Source of the DNA: Clostridium cibarium
GTDB taxonomy: Bacteria > Bacillota > Clostridia > Clostridiales > Clostridiaceae
Reading direction: 5' to 3'
DNA: 64,000 nt
Assembly (NCBI RefSeq): GCF_014836335.1
Contig: NZ_JACSRA010000004.1
Coordinates: forward strand, 121,743 to 185,742
This document shows, one piece after another, positions 17,156 through 24,942 of the stretch; within the stretch, counting starts at the first letter, position 1; each line of letters begins with the position of its first letter. The position numbers and the translations under genes are program-made. Under the pieces are notes generated by a model. The model made no database searches, was not told where the DNA came from, and was given only the letters and a program-made list of their open reading frames with translations.

Positions 17156-17425
17156 ATGAATCAAAGTACTACTTTAACAGAAAAAGATGTTGCAATTGAT
17201 TTACTTACAAGTTCAAAAGCAACAGTAACAACTTTAGCTAAAGCAATAACAGAAACAACAAATCCACAGTTAAGAGATACTCTTAGAAATCAATTAACCG
17301 CATGTGTTAATTCTCATTGTAGATTGTCTGATATAGCAATAAATAAAGGCTGGTACGATGCATATGCAACGCCTGAGCAACAATTGCAAAAAGATTTATC
17401 AGAAATCAGCACAGTAACTCAGTAG
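17156..17425 (+). CDS. CotF-like spore coat protein, copy 1
   Basis: 89 residues. Coat F family pattern: LTEKDVAIDLLTSSKATVTTLAKAI, then NPQLRDTLRNQL, then a conserved GWYDAY with QQLQKDL near the end. CotF proteins are small helical ferritin-like bundles in spore coats. The start is the ATG behind AGAGGTGA; the GTG at 17144 is part of that site. Made together with the small protein upstream, and again with its paralogous pair. Confidence 0.85.
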   Translation: MNQSTTLTEKDVAIDLLTSSKATVTTLAKAITETTNPQLRDTLRNQLTACVNSHCRLSDIAINKGWYDAYATPEQQLQKDLSEISTVTQ

Positions 17426-17466
17426 TTGTACTAAAATAAGAGGCTAACAAAAGTAGGAGAAAGAAT

Positions 17467-17679
17467 ATGGAAAATAAGAATATGTTGACACCTCATGAAA
17501 TGATTGAACTTAGAGAATTGATAGATGTAAATATTATTGGAGCAAAAAAAATACAGGCATCTATGTCAATGGTAGATGACGATGAGTTAGAATCATTTAT
17601 GGAAAAATGTTTGAAAAATAAAAAAGAAAATATTAGTAGTATGGAAAATTTTATTGAGAATAATTTGAATGTAAAATAG
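17467..17679 (+). CDS. Small CotF-associated protein, copy 2 (70 aa)
   Basis: Paralogue of the protein at 16939 with a short extension at each end: LTPHEMIELRELIDVNIIGAKKIQASMSMVDDDELESFM. AGGAGAAAGAAT precedes the ATG. Same operon order as the first pair. No signal peptide. Function inferred only from context with the CotF-like partner. Confidence 0.7.
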   Translation: MENKNMLTPHEMIELRELIDVNIIGAKKIQASMSMVDDDELESFMEKCLKNKKENISSMENFIENNLNVK

Positions 17680-17690
17680 AGGTGGTAATA

Positions 17691-17978
17691 ATGTCATTTC
17701 TTAATATGTTACTTGGAGATAATGATAAATTGACAGAAAAAGATATTGCACAAGATATGATTAAAGATTCAAAGTTTGGAGTAACTTCTTTAACAGGAGC
17801 AGTAGCAGAAGCTACTAATCCAGAACTAAGAGAAATGCTAAAATCACAGCTAGATAAAGCTGTTAGTGAGCATTTTGAATTATCTGATATACTCATAAAT
17901 AAAAATTGGTATCCAGCTTATGATGGACCAGCTGAACAACTTAAAAAGGATTATGAAAAAGCTAAAGATTTATTATAA
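17691..17978 (+). CDS. CotF-like spore coat protein, copy 2
   Basis: 95 residues. Paralogue of the protein at 17156: LTEKDIAQDMIKDSKFGVTSL, NPELREMLKSQL, NWYPAYDGPAEQLKKDY. The short hydrophobic N-terminal addition (MSFLNMLLG) is absent in copy 1. Start chosen at the ATG after AGAGGTGG; the GTG at 17682 overlaps that site. Last gene of the four-gene coat cluster. Confidence 0.85.
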   Translation: MSFLNMLLGDNDKLTEKDIAQDMIKDSKFGVTSLTGAVAEATNPELREMLKSQLDKAVSEHFELSDILINKNWYPAYDGPAEQLKKDYEKAKDLL

Positions 17979-18021
17979 AGTGTTATACATATATTATAGT
18001 TATGATTTTTACTATTAAGCT

Positions 18022-18063
18022 AAAAAGTCCGTCCCAATAAGCATATAGCAATTGGGGACGGAC
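18022..18063 (-). terminator. Terminator of the cotJ operon
   Basis: GTCCGTCCCAAT (18027-18038) pairs with ATTGGGGACGGAC (18051-18063) with one bulged base. On the minus strand the stem is followed by TTTTTA, so it terminates cotJABC. On the plus strand the tail is A/T-rich but not a clean T run. The GGGGACGG core is unlike the local base composition. Confidence 0.7.
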
Positions 18064-18077
18064 ATAATTATAAAATA

Positions 18078-18656
18078 TTACTTGCAATAAAAATCGTTAG
18101 GTTTTGCAATGTCTTGAACATGCATTAATGCTTCACCAAATCGTTGATAATGGACAACTTCTCGCTCTCTTAAAAAGCCCAAAATTTCTTTTATTTCAGG
18201 GTCATCTGTTAAATTCATAAGCCATTCATAAGTAGTTCTTGCTTTTTGTTCTGCGGCCATGTTTTCGTGTAAATCTGTAATTGGATCTCCTTTAGCTTGA
18301 ATATAGGTAGCTGTCCAAGGATTACCTGTAGCATCTGTATAAAATAATGCCTTACCATGGTCAGCATAATGTCCAGCTAGACCAGCTTCCTTAATTTCTT
18401 TAATAGATGCATTTTCCATTAGTTGATAAACCATAGTTGCTATAATTTCAACATGTGCCATTTCCTCAGTACCAATGTCTGTCAATAATCCTTTTGATCT
18501 GTTTGTTGGCATTGTATATCTTTGATTCAAATATCTAAGCGCAGCACTTAATTCACCATCAGGTCCACCATACTGTGTAACTAAAAGTTTAGCCATGTTA
18601 AGGTCTGAACTTTTAAGATTTACTGGATGTTGTAGAGTTTTAACGTAATACCACAT
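18078..18656 (-). CDS. cotJC: Spore coat protein CotJC (manganese catalase-like)
   Basis: 192 residues. Ferritin-like diiron/dimanganese protein: GELSAALRYLNQRY, DIGTEEMAHVEIIATM, NMAAEQKARTTYEWL and REREVVHYQRFGEAL carry the Glu/His ligands seen in Mn-catalases and in CotJC. It is deposited in the inner spore coat in Bacillus and Clostridium. Last gene of cotJABC; its start lies 2 bases after the CotJB stop. Confidence 0.93.
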   Translation of the reverse strand: MWYYVKTLQHPVNLKSSDLNMAKLLVTQYGGPDGELSAALRYLNQRYTMPTNRSKGLLTDIGTEEMAHVEIIATMVYQLMENASIKEIKEAGLAGHYADHGKALFYTDATGNPWTATYIQAKGDPITDLHENMAAEQKARTTYEWLMNLTDDPEIKEILGFLREREVVHYQRFGEALMHVQDIAKPNDFYCK

Positions 18657-18658
18657 TA

Positions 18659-18919
18659 TTATTTTCCTCCTTTACGACTTTCCCAAGGCCATGGGGTATT
18701 GATCCAAGCTTCGGGATTTTCAATATATGCTGAGCCAAAATTTGATAATGGTCCATATTGTTGCTCATATTCACAAATAAGTTTCTCTAACTTGGAGGAA
18801 ACAAACTTATAGTCTTCGGTAGCTTTTCTGTTTTCTGGAAAGTTGTCTAGATATAAATTTAAATCTACTGCAAAAAATAGTAATTTTCTAATTTTGCTTA
18901 AATATTCGTGAGGATTCAT
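18659..18919 (-). CDS. cotJB: Spore coat protein CotJB
   Basis: 86 residues. The CotJB pattern is clear: a helical start (YLSKIRKLLFFAVDLNLYLDNFP), then YEQQYGPLSNFGSAY and the terminal NTPWPWES. Small coat protein that acts with CotJA and CotJC, expressed in the mother cell in Bacillus. Between cotJA and cotJC with 2-base gaps, a tight operon. Confidence 0.92.
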   Translation of the reverse strand: MNPHEYLSKIRKLLFFAVDLNLYLDNFPENRKATEDYKFVSSKLEKLICEYEQQYGPLSNFGSAYIENPEAWINTPWPWESRKGGK

Positions 18920-18921
18920 TA

Positions 18922-19194
18922 TTATTTACACCCCCCAATATATTTAACTTCGCAATAAGGGCTGTAAAGGCTCTTAAATATTGTTCCGGCAGCAAACGCA
19001 TCATTTATATTAAATAAGTCTTCATAAGGCTGGATACAGATGTTTGCTTTAGCATACATTTCAGGTTCAAATACTTTATAAGGTTCGCAACAATTTTTTT
19101 TCATGCTAGGGCAAGCTATATTGCAAGAAATGTTGGAAGGATCGTCAATACAATCCTGACAGTTAATAGATTTGTCGTCTCTTTGATAGTACAT
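18922..19194 (-). CDS. cotJA: Spore coat-associated protein CotJA, Cys-rich N terminus
   Basis: 90 residues. The C-terminal half carries the CotJA signature (IQPYEDLFNINDAFAAGTIF, LYSPY). The N-terminal half adds eight Cys in about 30 residues (CQDC, SCNIAC, NCC and others) and there is another pair near the end, more than in the Bacillus protein; these may bind metal or cross-link. Met at 19194 is better spaced from AAGGA than the Met at 19200. Confidence 0.85.
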   Translation of the reverse strand: MYYQRDDKSINCQDCIDDPSNISCNIACPSMKKNCCEPYKVFEPEMYAKANICIQPYEDLFNINDAFAAGTIFKSLYSPYCEVKYIGGCK

Positions 19195-19235
19195 AATCAT
19201 ATTTCCTTTCGTTTCATTCTTATACCTATAGAATC

Positions 19236-19264
19236 ATATTATGTATAAATAAAAAGAAATGTGA
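19236..19264 (-). promoter_or_regulatory. Possible sigma-E promoter of cotJABC
   Basis: On the minus strand, TCACATTT and CATAATAT are 13 bases apart, a partial match to the sigma-E pattern (KMATATT and CATACAMT). cotJ of Bacillus subtilis is sigma-E dependent. The rest of 19201-19519 is A/T-rich with no other feature seen. Confidence 0.3.
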
Positions 19265-19519
19265 AAAAAATTTGCTAATTATGGGAGAAAAGCAGGATTA
19301 ATATTATAGAAGGAGGGTTTGTTACATAGATAGAAGGATACTCAGGGTTAACGGATAAGTATGATAAAATATAATATAAGATAATATTAATTAAATATAA
19401 TATTAAAGATTTCATAATTTATGAGTTTTGAAATTTTTATTTTTTATTAGTAAAAGTAATTGATAATGTTAAAAATAATATTTAAGATGAAGTAACTCTT
19501 TTAAAATAAGGAGGATTTT

Positions 19520-20185
19520 ATGAATATACTTACAAAAGAATTTTACGAAAGAGATACACTGACAGTAGCTAAAGAATTATTGGGGAAAATTTTAATCCAT
19601 GAAGTTGATGGGAAAATAATTGCAGGAAAGATTGTTGAAACAGAAGGATATGTTGGAGCGTTAGATAAAGCAGCACATGTTTATGGAAATAAGCGTACAG
19701 CTAGAGTAATGCCGATGTATGGTCCAGGCGGAACTGTATATATATTCAATATTTATGGTATGTATTTATGTCTTAATGCAATTACAAAAGAAGAAGGAGA
19801 ACCACAGGGAGTTCTTATCCGTGCTCTTGAACCCTTAATAGGGCTTGACTTTATAGCAAATCAAAGATGTAAAAAAAATTATAGTGAATTAACTAAAAAG
19901 GAAAAGCTCAATTTAACATCAGGCCCATCTAAGCTGTGTATTGCTTTGGATATTACAAAAGAATTAAATAATACAACTTTCACTTCGGGAGAAATGTATA
20001 TAGCTGAATTAGATGGGGAAGTTAAGAAGTTACTTGAAGCTCAGGAAGAGGAGTGCAAAGAAATAATAAAGAGCAAACGAATTGGAGTTGATTATGCAGA
20101 AGAGGCAAAGGATTTTTTATATAGATATTACTTTAAAGACAATCCATATGTTTCAAAGAAAGACAAAATAGAGATAAAAGTATAA
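19520..20185 (+). CDS. DNA-3-methyladenine glycosylase (AAG/MPG family)
   Basis: 221 residues. Removes alkylated purines (3-methyladenine, hypoxanthine) from DNA in base excision repair. Family motifs are ELLGKILIHE, KIVETEGYVGALDKAAH (catalytic Glu and the conserved His), MPMYGPGGTVYIFNIYGMY, then PQGVLIRALEP and LTSGPSKLC. An AAGGAGG site precedes the ATG. Stands alone. Confidence 0.93.
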   Translation: MNILTKEFYERDTLTVAKELLGKILIHEVDGKIIAGKIVETEGYVGALDKAAHVYGNKRTARVMPMYGPGGTVYIFNIYGMYLCLNAITKEEGEPQGVLIRALEPLIGLDFIANQRCKKNYSELTKKEKLNLTSGPSKLCIALDITKELNNTTFTSGEMYIAELDGEVKKLLEAQEEECKEIIKSKRIGVDYAEEAKDFLYRYYFKDNPYVSKKDKIEIKV

Positions 20186-20197
20186 GATGAAAAATTA

Positions 20198-20224
20198 AGG
20201 ATTCCTAAGAGGGAATCTTTTTTA
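20198..20224 (+). terminator. Intrinsic terminator
   Basis: GATTCC (20200-20205) pairs with GGAATC (20212-20217), extended by A-T pairs, followed by TTTTTTT. It ends the glycosylase gene. Confidence 0.7.
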
Positions 20225-20359
20225 ATTCTCTTTATGTGATTTTAGATTTATCCTTCCAATGAAATCTTTTTCAACTTTATTTTAATTCTTAGGTAATAGG
20301 AATAAAACTTTAAAAATATAGTAGATTATTATGAAACTACAAATTTAGGACGTGGATTT

Positions 20360-21301
20360 ATGGATGAAGATCTTTTAGGCCTTTTTATGTATTTAGATGA
20401 AGGTCTGGTTAAAAATTTATCATCTCTATTTTTAAGTGGATATATTGAGGTAAGAACAACAAGGCTAATTCAAGATAAGACTATAACTGGAAGAGCTGGC
20501 ACAGATAGTCGTGAGCGAATTTTTGGTGAAGATAGATTTACTAAGGATGAGAAAGAGGGATATAAAACTAATAATTGTGTAAATGTTGAACAGACTGATA
20601 ATGGGAATAGTACTTCGGCTGGAGTAGAGAATAGAAATTTTGTAAGAATGGAGGAAGAACTAAAAAAAATTTACACAACATTCTCATTTCACAGACAAAT
20701 AATTAGTAGTTTAAATGATTCTAATGCTATAAAAAATTTTGATAATAAAACAATAAATGAAGGAGATTTATCAGAAGGAGATTACGTTCAGATAAGAGGA
20801 AAGTTAACTACAGAATCAGTTAACTCTTATTTAGATTCACTTCTTACAGTATTTAATTGCTTTGGTTGCGATTCATTAAATAAAATTATTAGCAATAAAA
20901 ATAGTCAGATTATGAATTTTACTGCAATCAATTCGATTATTGGACATTTAAATGATATTTTAAATAAAAATTCTACAAAAGATATGATTTTAAATTGTGG
21001 AGATACGCCTGTAGTCATTAATGTTAATGAAAATTTTTTTATGAATAATAATGCATATATTTATGACAGAGTGGATTGTCCATGCACTGTATTTGGTAAA
21101 GTTATAAGTATAGCACCTAATGGGAAATGTATAAGCCTCCTTAGAAAGACAGCACAACATGAGTATTATGAAAACATTTTGAAGGGGTGTAGTCCATATT
21201 GTGACATGCTTGATTCAAATGGAATTATAATGCCTAAAATGCCAAGGCTTAAATGTGAGGGAGTTTCAGTTGTTGTGGTACCAATAAGTATTCGTATGTG
21301 A
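20360..21301 (+). CDS. Hypothetical protein, possibly DUF6414-like
   Basis: 313 residues, soluble. It opens LFMYLDEGLVKNLSSLFLSGYIE, resembling DUF6414 proteins, which begin with a YLDE segment, but I cannot confirm the family. A charged, low-complexity part (about 55-95) is followed by helices and an OB-like segment (GDYVQIRGKLTTESV near 155). The C-terminal region has several Cys (CPC, CSPYC). A TTAGGACGTGG stretch precedes the ATG. No operon partners. Confidence 0.6.
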   Translation: MDEDLLGLFMYLDEGLVKNLSSLFLSGYIEVRTTRLIQDKTITGRAGTDSRERIFGEDRFTKDEKEGYKTNNCVNVEQTDNGNSTSAGVENRNFVRMEEELKKIYTTFSFHRQIISSLNDSNAIKNFDNKTINEGDLSEGDYVQIRGKLTTESVNSYLDSLLTVFNCFGCDSLNKIISNKNSQIMNFTAINSIIGHLNDILNKNSTKDMILNCGDTPVVINVNENFFMNNNAYIYDRVDCPCTVFGKVISIAPNGKCISLLRKTAQHEYYENILKGCSPYCDMLDSNGIIMPKMPRLKCEGVSVVVVPISIRM

Positions 21302-21341
21302 GTTTTAGTGACAGATTTATTTAAGAAACTGTCACTAAAAC
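21302..21341. repeat. Perfect 13-bp inverted repeat
   Basis: GTTTTAGTGACAG and CTGTCACTAAAAC begin directly after the stop of the preceding gene, with a 14-base loop. It looks like a terminator stem but lacks a T run on the plus strand (A-rich follows). It may be a transcript-end stabiliser or an operator just upstream of the T-box promoter. Confidence 0.6.
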
Positions 21342-21352
21342 TAAAAAATTAT

Positions 21353-21381
21353 TTGACAAATCTTAATTATTTATATAAAAT
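21353..21381 (+). promoter_or_regulatory. Sigma-A promoter of the T-box leader
   Basis: TTGACA (21353-21358), 17 bases, TAAAAT (21376-21381). Predicted start near 21388, immediately before the T-box stem I sequence. Confidence 0.65.
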
Positions 21382-21387
21382 TGATTT

Positions 21388-21580
21388 AAATTAATAAATG
21401 TAATGAAGAGGAAGAGTAATAATAGGAACTTTTTAGAGAGACTGCGTGTAGCTGAGAGTAGTTAGGTGATTATTATGAATGGAGCCTTGGAGCATAGTGT
21501 GAGTAAAGTAGGGCTAGTGCCAAGAAGGGTGGAACCGCGGAATTTTTTCGTCCCTTTGTTTGGTATGGCTTTTTTATTTT
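21388..21580 (+). ncRNA. T-box riboswitch leader
   Basis: The T-box core AGGGTGGAACCGCGG is at 21526-21540 and is followed by TTTTTTCGTCCCTT, as in T-box antiterminator/terminator pairs. Upstream are stem I elements: GAAGAG and AGTAAT near 21405-21420, AGAGAG near 21435, GGTG near 21465, and GAAT-GGAG-CCTTGGAGC near 21477. Aligned by spacing to the glycine leader of Bacillus glyQS, the specifier is GGA (Gly, 21481-21483); one base earlier it would be TGG (Trp). Uncharged tRNA binding would allow read-through to the ACT-domain gene. Confidence 0.88.
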
Positions 21581-21609
21581 ATAAAAATTTATTTATAGGA
21601 GTTGTTGTT

Positions 21610-21879
21610 ATGAAATCTATTTTAACAGTAATTGGTAAAGACCAAGTTGGTATTATTGCAGGTATAAGTTGTGAGTTGCAAAAGTTTAATATTAATATAT
21701 TAAATGTTACACAAACTATAATGGATGAATATTTTACAATGATTATGCTTTTAGATCAAACAAATGCAAATGCTAATATTGATCAAGTGAAAAACGCCTT
21801 AATAGAAAAGGGAAAAGAATTAAAAGTTGATGTAAAGATACAAAGAGAAGAAATATTTAATTCAATGCATTCACTATAA
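21610..21879 (+). CDS. ACT-domain protein (UPF0237)
   Basis: 89 residues, a single ACT fold: [41 protein letters not shown]. Similar to the UPF0237 proteins and to the ACT domains of GcvR, small amino-acid-sensing regulators. An ORF reaching back to 21466 crosses the T-box core and is not coding; TAGGAG before 21610 fixes the start. Its gene is followed 19 bases later by its usual partner, UPF0210. Ligand unknown; glycine is a guess from the leader. Confidence 0.88.
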   Translation: MKSILTVIGKDQVGIIAGISCELQKFNINILNVTQTIMDEYFTMIMLLDQTNANANIDQVKNALIEKGKELKVDVKIQREEIFNSMHSL

Positions 21880-21898
21880 GAAGAAAAGGGGGCAAACA

Positions 21899-23266
21899 AT
21901 GAATACAAATTTTACACCACAAAATGTATTAGAAACAATAAAGATGATTGAAGAAGAAAATTTAGATATTAGAACCATAACAATGGGAATATCTTTACTA
22001 GATTGTATAGATTCAGATGGGGATAAGGCAAGAGAGAAAATATATAATAAGATTATGACTTCAGCCAAAGATTTAGTTAAGGTTGGAAGAGAAATAGAAA
22101 ATGAATTTGGAATTCCTATAGTAAATAAAAGAGTTTCTGTAACACCGATTTCTATTATTGGTGGAGCAACAAATGAAGAAAGTTATGTAGAGTTTGCTAA
22201 AACTTTAGATAAGGCAGCAAATGAACTTGGAATAGATTTTATTGGTGGTTTTTCAGCACTCGTACATAAAGGATGTACAAAGGGAGACAAAATACTTATT
22301 AAGTCGATTCCTGAGGCATTAAAGGTTACTGAAAAAGTATGTTCTTCAGTAAATGTTGGATCTTCTAAATGTGGAATTAACATGAATGCTGTAAGAGATA
22401 TGGGAGAAATAATAAAAGAAACAGCTGAGCTTACTAAAGATAAAAAGGGATTTGGTTGTGCAAAACTAGTGGTATTTGCTAATGCTGTTGAAGATAATCC
22501 ATTTATGGCGGGCGCTTTTCATGGAGTAGGAGAAGCTGATATAGTAATAAATGTTGGAGTTAGTGGACCTGGAGTAGTTCAAAGAGCACTTGAAAAGGTT
22601 AAAGGAGAATCTTTTGATGTAGTTGCAGACACTATAAAAAATACTGCATTTAAGATAACTAGAATGGGTCAACTAGTAGCTAAGGAAGCTTCAAAAAGAT
22701 TAGGGGTTCCATTTGGAATAGTGGATCTTTCTTTAGCACCAACTCCAGCTGTTGGAGATTCTGTAGCACATATATTGGAAGAAATTGGACTTGAATGTGT
22801 AGGAACTCATGGAACAACTGCTGCATTAGCTTTATTAAATGATGCTGTTAAAAAGGGTGGAGTTATGGCATGTAGTCATGTTGGAGGATTAAGTGGTGCT
22901 TTTATTCCAGTATCTGAGGATGCAGGAATGATAGACGCTGTTATTAATGGGTCATTAAATTTAGAAAAGCTTGAAGCAATGACTGCAGTTTGTTCTGTTG
23001 GACTCGATATGATAGCTATTCCTGGAGATACAAAAGCTTCAACAATCTCAGCTATGATAGCTGATGAAGCAGCAATTGGGGTTATTAATAATAAGACAAC
23101 AGCTGTTAGAATAATACCAGCACCAGGTTGTAAAGTTGGTGATATGGTGGAATTTGGAGGCCTTCTAGGAAGAGCACCAGTTATGAAAGTTAATGAAAAT
23201 TCTTCTGAATTGTTTGCAGCAAGAGGTGGAAGGATTCCAGCACCAATACATTCATTTAAAAATTAA
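21899..23266 (+). CDS. UPF0210 (PFL-like, DUF711) protein
   Basis: 455 residues, cytoplasmic. Matches the UPF0210 family, annotated as PFL-like because of fold similarity to pyruvate formate-lyase; no reaction is established. Recognisable segments are [50 protein letters not shown] and [15 protein letters not shown]. It lacks the C-terminal glycyl-radical motif of true PFL. Nearly always encoded next to an ACT protein like the one upstream. The strong AAAAGGGGG site and small gap imply one transcript under T-box control. Confidence 0.9.
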   Translation: MNTNFTPQNVLETIKMIEEENLDIRTITMGISLLDCIDSDGDKAREKIYNKIMTSAKDLVKVGREIENEFGIPIVNKRVSVTPISIIGGATNEESYVEFAKTLDKAANELGIDFIGGFSALVHKGCTKGDKILIKSIPEALKVTEKVCSSVNVGSSKCGINMNAVRDMGEIIKETAELTKDKKGFGCAKLVVFANAVEDNPFMAGAFHGVGEADIVINVGVSGPGVVQRALEKVKGESFDVVADTIKNTAFKITRMGQLVAKEASKRLGVPFGIVDLSLAPTPAVGDSVAHILEEIGLECVGTHGTTAALALLNDAVKKGGVMACSHVGGLSGAFIPVSEDAGMIDAVINGSLNLEKLEAMTAVCSVGLDMIAIPGDTKASTISAMIADEAAIGVINNKTTAVRIIPAPGCKVGDMVEFGGLLGRAPVMKVNENSSELFAARGGRIPAPIHSFKN

Positions 23267-23272
23267 AAAAAT

Positions 23273-23303
23273 AGGGAATGAGATTTCATTCCCTTTATTT
23301 TTT
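23273..23303 (+). terminator. Intrinsic terminator
   Basis: AGGGAATGA (23273-23281) and TCATTCCCT (23286-23294) are perfectly complementary, followed by TTATTTTTT. It ends the T-box operon. Confidence 0.85.
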
Positions 23304-23405
23304 GAACTAAATGTATTATTTAAACATAAATAGTAAATAATGTTGGTAATGAGGTAGATATGGAGTATAATAATTGTGGGGTTCTAAAATGAGGGGGAGA
23401 TTACA

Positions 23406-24428
23406 ATTATAAGAAAATATTTAAGGCCATTTATAGAGAAAAATAAAATAAAGTGTGTAACATATTGTTTATCATTAGTAATATCATTCATTTTAGGGTT
23501 TTGCGCATCGAAACTTAGTGAGGAAGGCTGGGTTATTAAAGGGGGAGTAAATTTAGTAACATTATTTGCATTACTATCAATTACAGTATCTATATTTTAT
23601 TCTTTTACTTATGATTATATAGATAATTTAAATGTTAATCTGAAAAAATACAAATATTTATTCATTAACATAGATTTCTTCATATTTATTTATTATTATA
23701 GAATAAACTACGAAAATATTATAAATTCTATAGATAATACTCCAAAATGGATTTCTAAAACAGCGTTTGTGTTTTTACTTTATTTTTCCATATACTTAGT
23801 TATTAATTTTATAGTTATTGGAACAGTATCAAAAAGTATAAAGATGCTAAAGATAAGTGCAAACTCCTTTGAAGTGGAATTTCAAGATAAGATTAAAATT
23901 ATAGAAGGACTTAATGATATTTCGTCATTAACAAGTAGCATTACCATTAGTAATGCAAAGTTAATAGATGCTATGGAAAATATCGTAAGAACTAGGTTTT
24001 ATGATATTGATCTAAGTAAGGAATATGATTTAGATATATTTTTTGACTTCTATTCTGAAATTGTTACAACATTATTTTCAGAAACTATGGAAAATGTTAA
24101 TGCAAGAGTGGTATCAAAAAGGGATGAAAATGAATTGAAATCTATTGTAGATGAGGTTGATTGTAGTATAATAGTAAAAGCTAATACTTTTGATAAAATT
24201 ATTTCAGATCATATTGTAAGATTGAGTAATTATTTATTTGTTCCAGTTTCAATTGATTTAATTGAGACGAATGCTATAGTTATTATATCCTTTGATAAGG
24301 AGGAAAATTGTATTACTTATTTTGGGAACATAATTTATGCATTAATAAAATATACTGATACAGTAATCACAAATGTGCTAAGTGATAAAGCCTTGCAAGA
24401 ACTAGATGAATACATGAGCAATTTATAG
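23406..24428 (+). CDS. Membrane protein of unknown function, apparent ATT start
   Basis: The frame is open from 23388 (after an in-frame TAA) to 24428 with no ATG, GTG or TTG until GTG at 23769. The upstream part clearly encodes protein: four hydrophobic segments at about 14-34, 47-68, 86-100 and 121-142 of a 340-residue product. A GGGGGAG ribosome site lies 6 bases before ATT at 23406, so ATT initiation (or a mutated ATG) is the best reading. The C-terminal 190 residues are soluble and charged. Starting at GTG 23769 would remove three of four membrane helices. Not recognised. Confidence 0.6.
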   Translation: MIRKYLRPFIEKNKIKCVTYCLSLVISFILGFCASKLSEEGWVIKGGVNLVTLFALLSITVSIFYSFTYDYIDNLNVNLKKYKYLFINIDFFIFIYYYRINYENIINSIDNTPKWISKTAFVFLLYFSIYLVINFIVIGTVSKSIKMLKISANSFEVEFQDKIKIIEGLNDISSLTSSITISNAKLIDAMENIVRTRFYDIDLSKEYDLDIFFDFYSEIVTTLFSETMENVNARVVSKRDENELKSIVDEVDCSIIVKANTFDKIISDHIVRLSNYLFVPVSIDLIETNAIVIISFDKEENCITYFGNIIYALIKYTDTVITNVLSDKALQELDEYMSNL

Positions 24429-24444
24429 GAAAGGAGATAGTTAG

Positions 24445-24642
24445 ATGAGTTCTAAAGTTACGTTGGGTAGAAAATATAAGAACATTTCTAAAATTCTTAG
24501 AAATGAGAATCAAAAGGAAGTAATTGATGTTCCTCAAATATCTATCACTGAAATTTTAAAGGATACTTCTAGAAAAGAAGCGATTAGCAATAATGATAGA
24601 TTTGATAGAATAAAAAAAGAAATACTTACAGGTACTAAGTAA
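24445..24642 (+). CDS. Small basic hypothetical protein (65 aa)
   Basis: Not recognised. Charged, soluble, with a repeated-looking I-(S/T)-(K/E)-IL motif (KNISKILRNEN, SITEILKDTS). An AAAGGAG site precedes the ATG 17 bases after the membrane-protein gene, so the two form an operon and perhaps a functional pair. Confidence 0.6.
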   Translation: MSSKVTLGRKYKNISKILRNENQKEVIDVPQISITEILKDTSRKEAISNNDRFDRIKKEILTGTK

Positions 24643-24697
24643 CTTTTTTAGAGATTTATAATATTATAAATGAGAAATAGTTATTTAGGAGTAGGTC

Positions 24698-24823
24698 TTG
24701 GTTAAAATAAAGATAAAGAATAGATATAATAAAAAATTTGAACCTCTTAAGGTTAAATTGGCAGAACTAAACTTATATAAAGAGGTTTGTAGGCATATAC
24801 AAATAAAGAATAAAAATAAATAA
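24698..24823 (+). CDS. Possible small protein (41 aa), TTG start
   Basis: TTG at 24698 with an AGGAG site 6 bases upstream opens a 41-codon frame rich in Lys and Arg (ends CRHIQIKNKNK). The same DNA contains complementary AACCTCTT and AAGAGGTT segments that mirror the terminator just downstream, so it may be a structured RNA or hairpin duplication rather than a gene. Confidence 0.3.
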   Translation: MVKIKIKNRYNKKFEPLKVKLAELNLYKEVCRHIQIKNKNK

Positions 24824-24838
24824 CTACATATATTATAG

Positions 24839-24887
24839 AACCTCTAAGATTAAATTAATTTATACTTAGAGGTTTAATACTTTTTTT
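24839..24887 (+). terminator. Intrinsic terminator
   Basis: AACCTCTAAG (24839-24848) pairs with CTTAGAGGTT (24865-24874), then TAATACTTTTTTT. A related hairpin (AACCTCTT/AAGAGGTT) lies about 95 bases upstream. Confidence 0.75.
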
Positions 24888-24942
24888 ATACTTTTGCATA
24901 TGTTATACTTTCATTAATCTTAATTAATAGGAGGAAAAGCAT

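Noticed and set aside
21466..21609. N-terminal extension of the ACT protein from an upstream start
   Set aside because: It runs through the T-box core and terminator; the ribosome site and ACT fold begin at 21610.
23769..24428. Membrane protein starting at GTG 23769
   Set aside because: The preceding 120 in-frame codons encode three further membrane helices and begin next to a good ribosome site.
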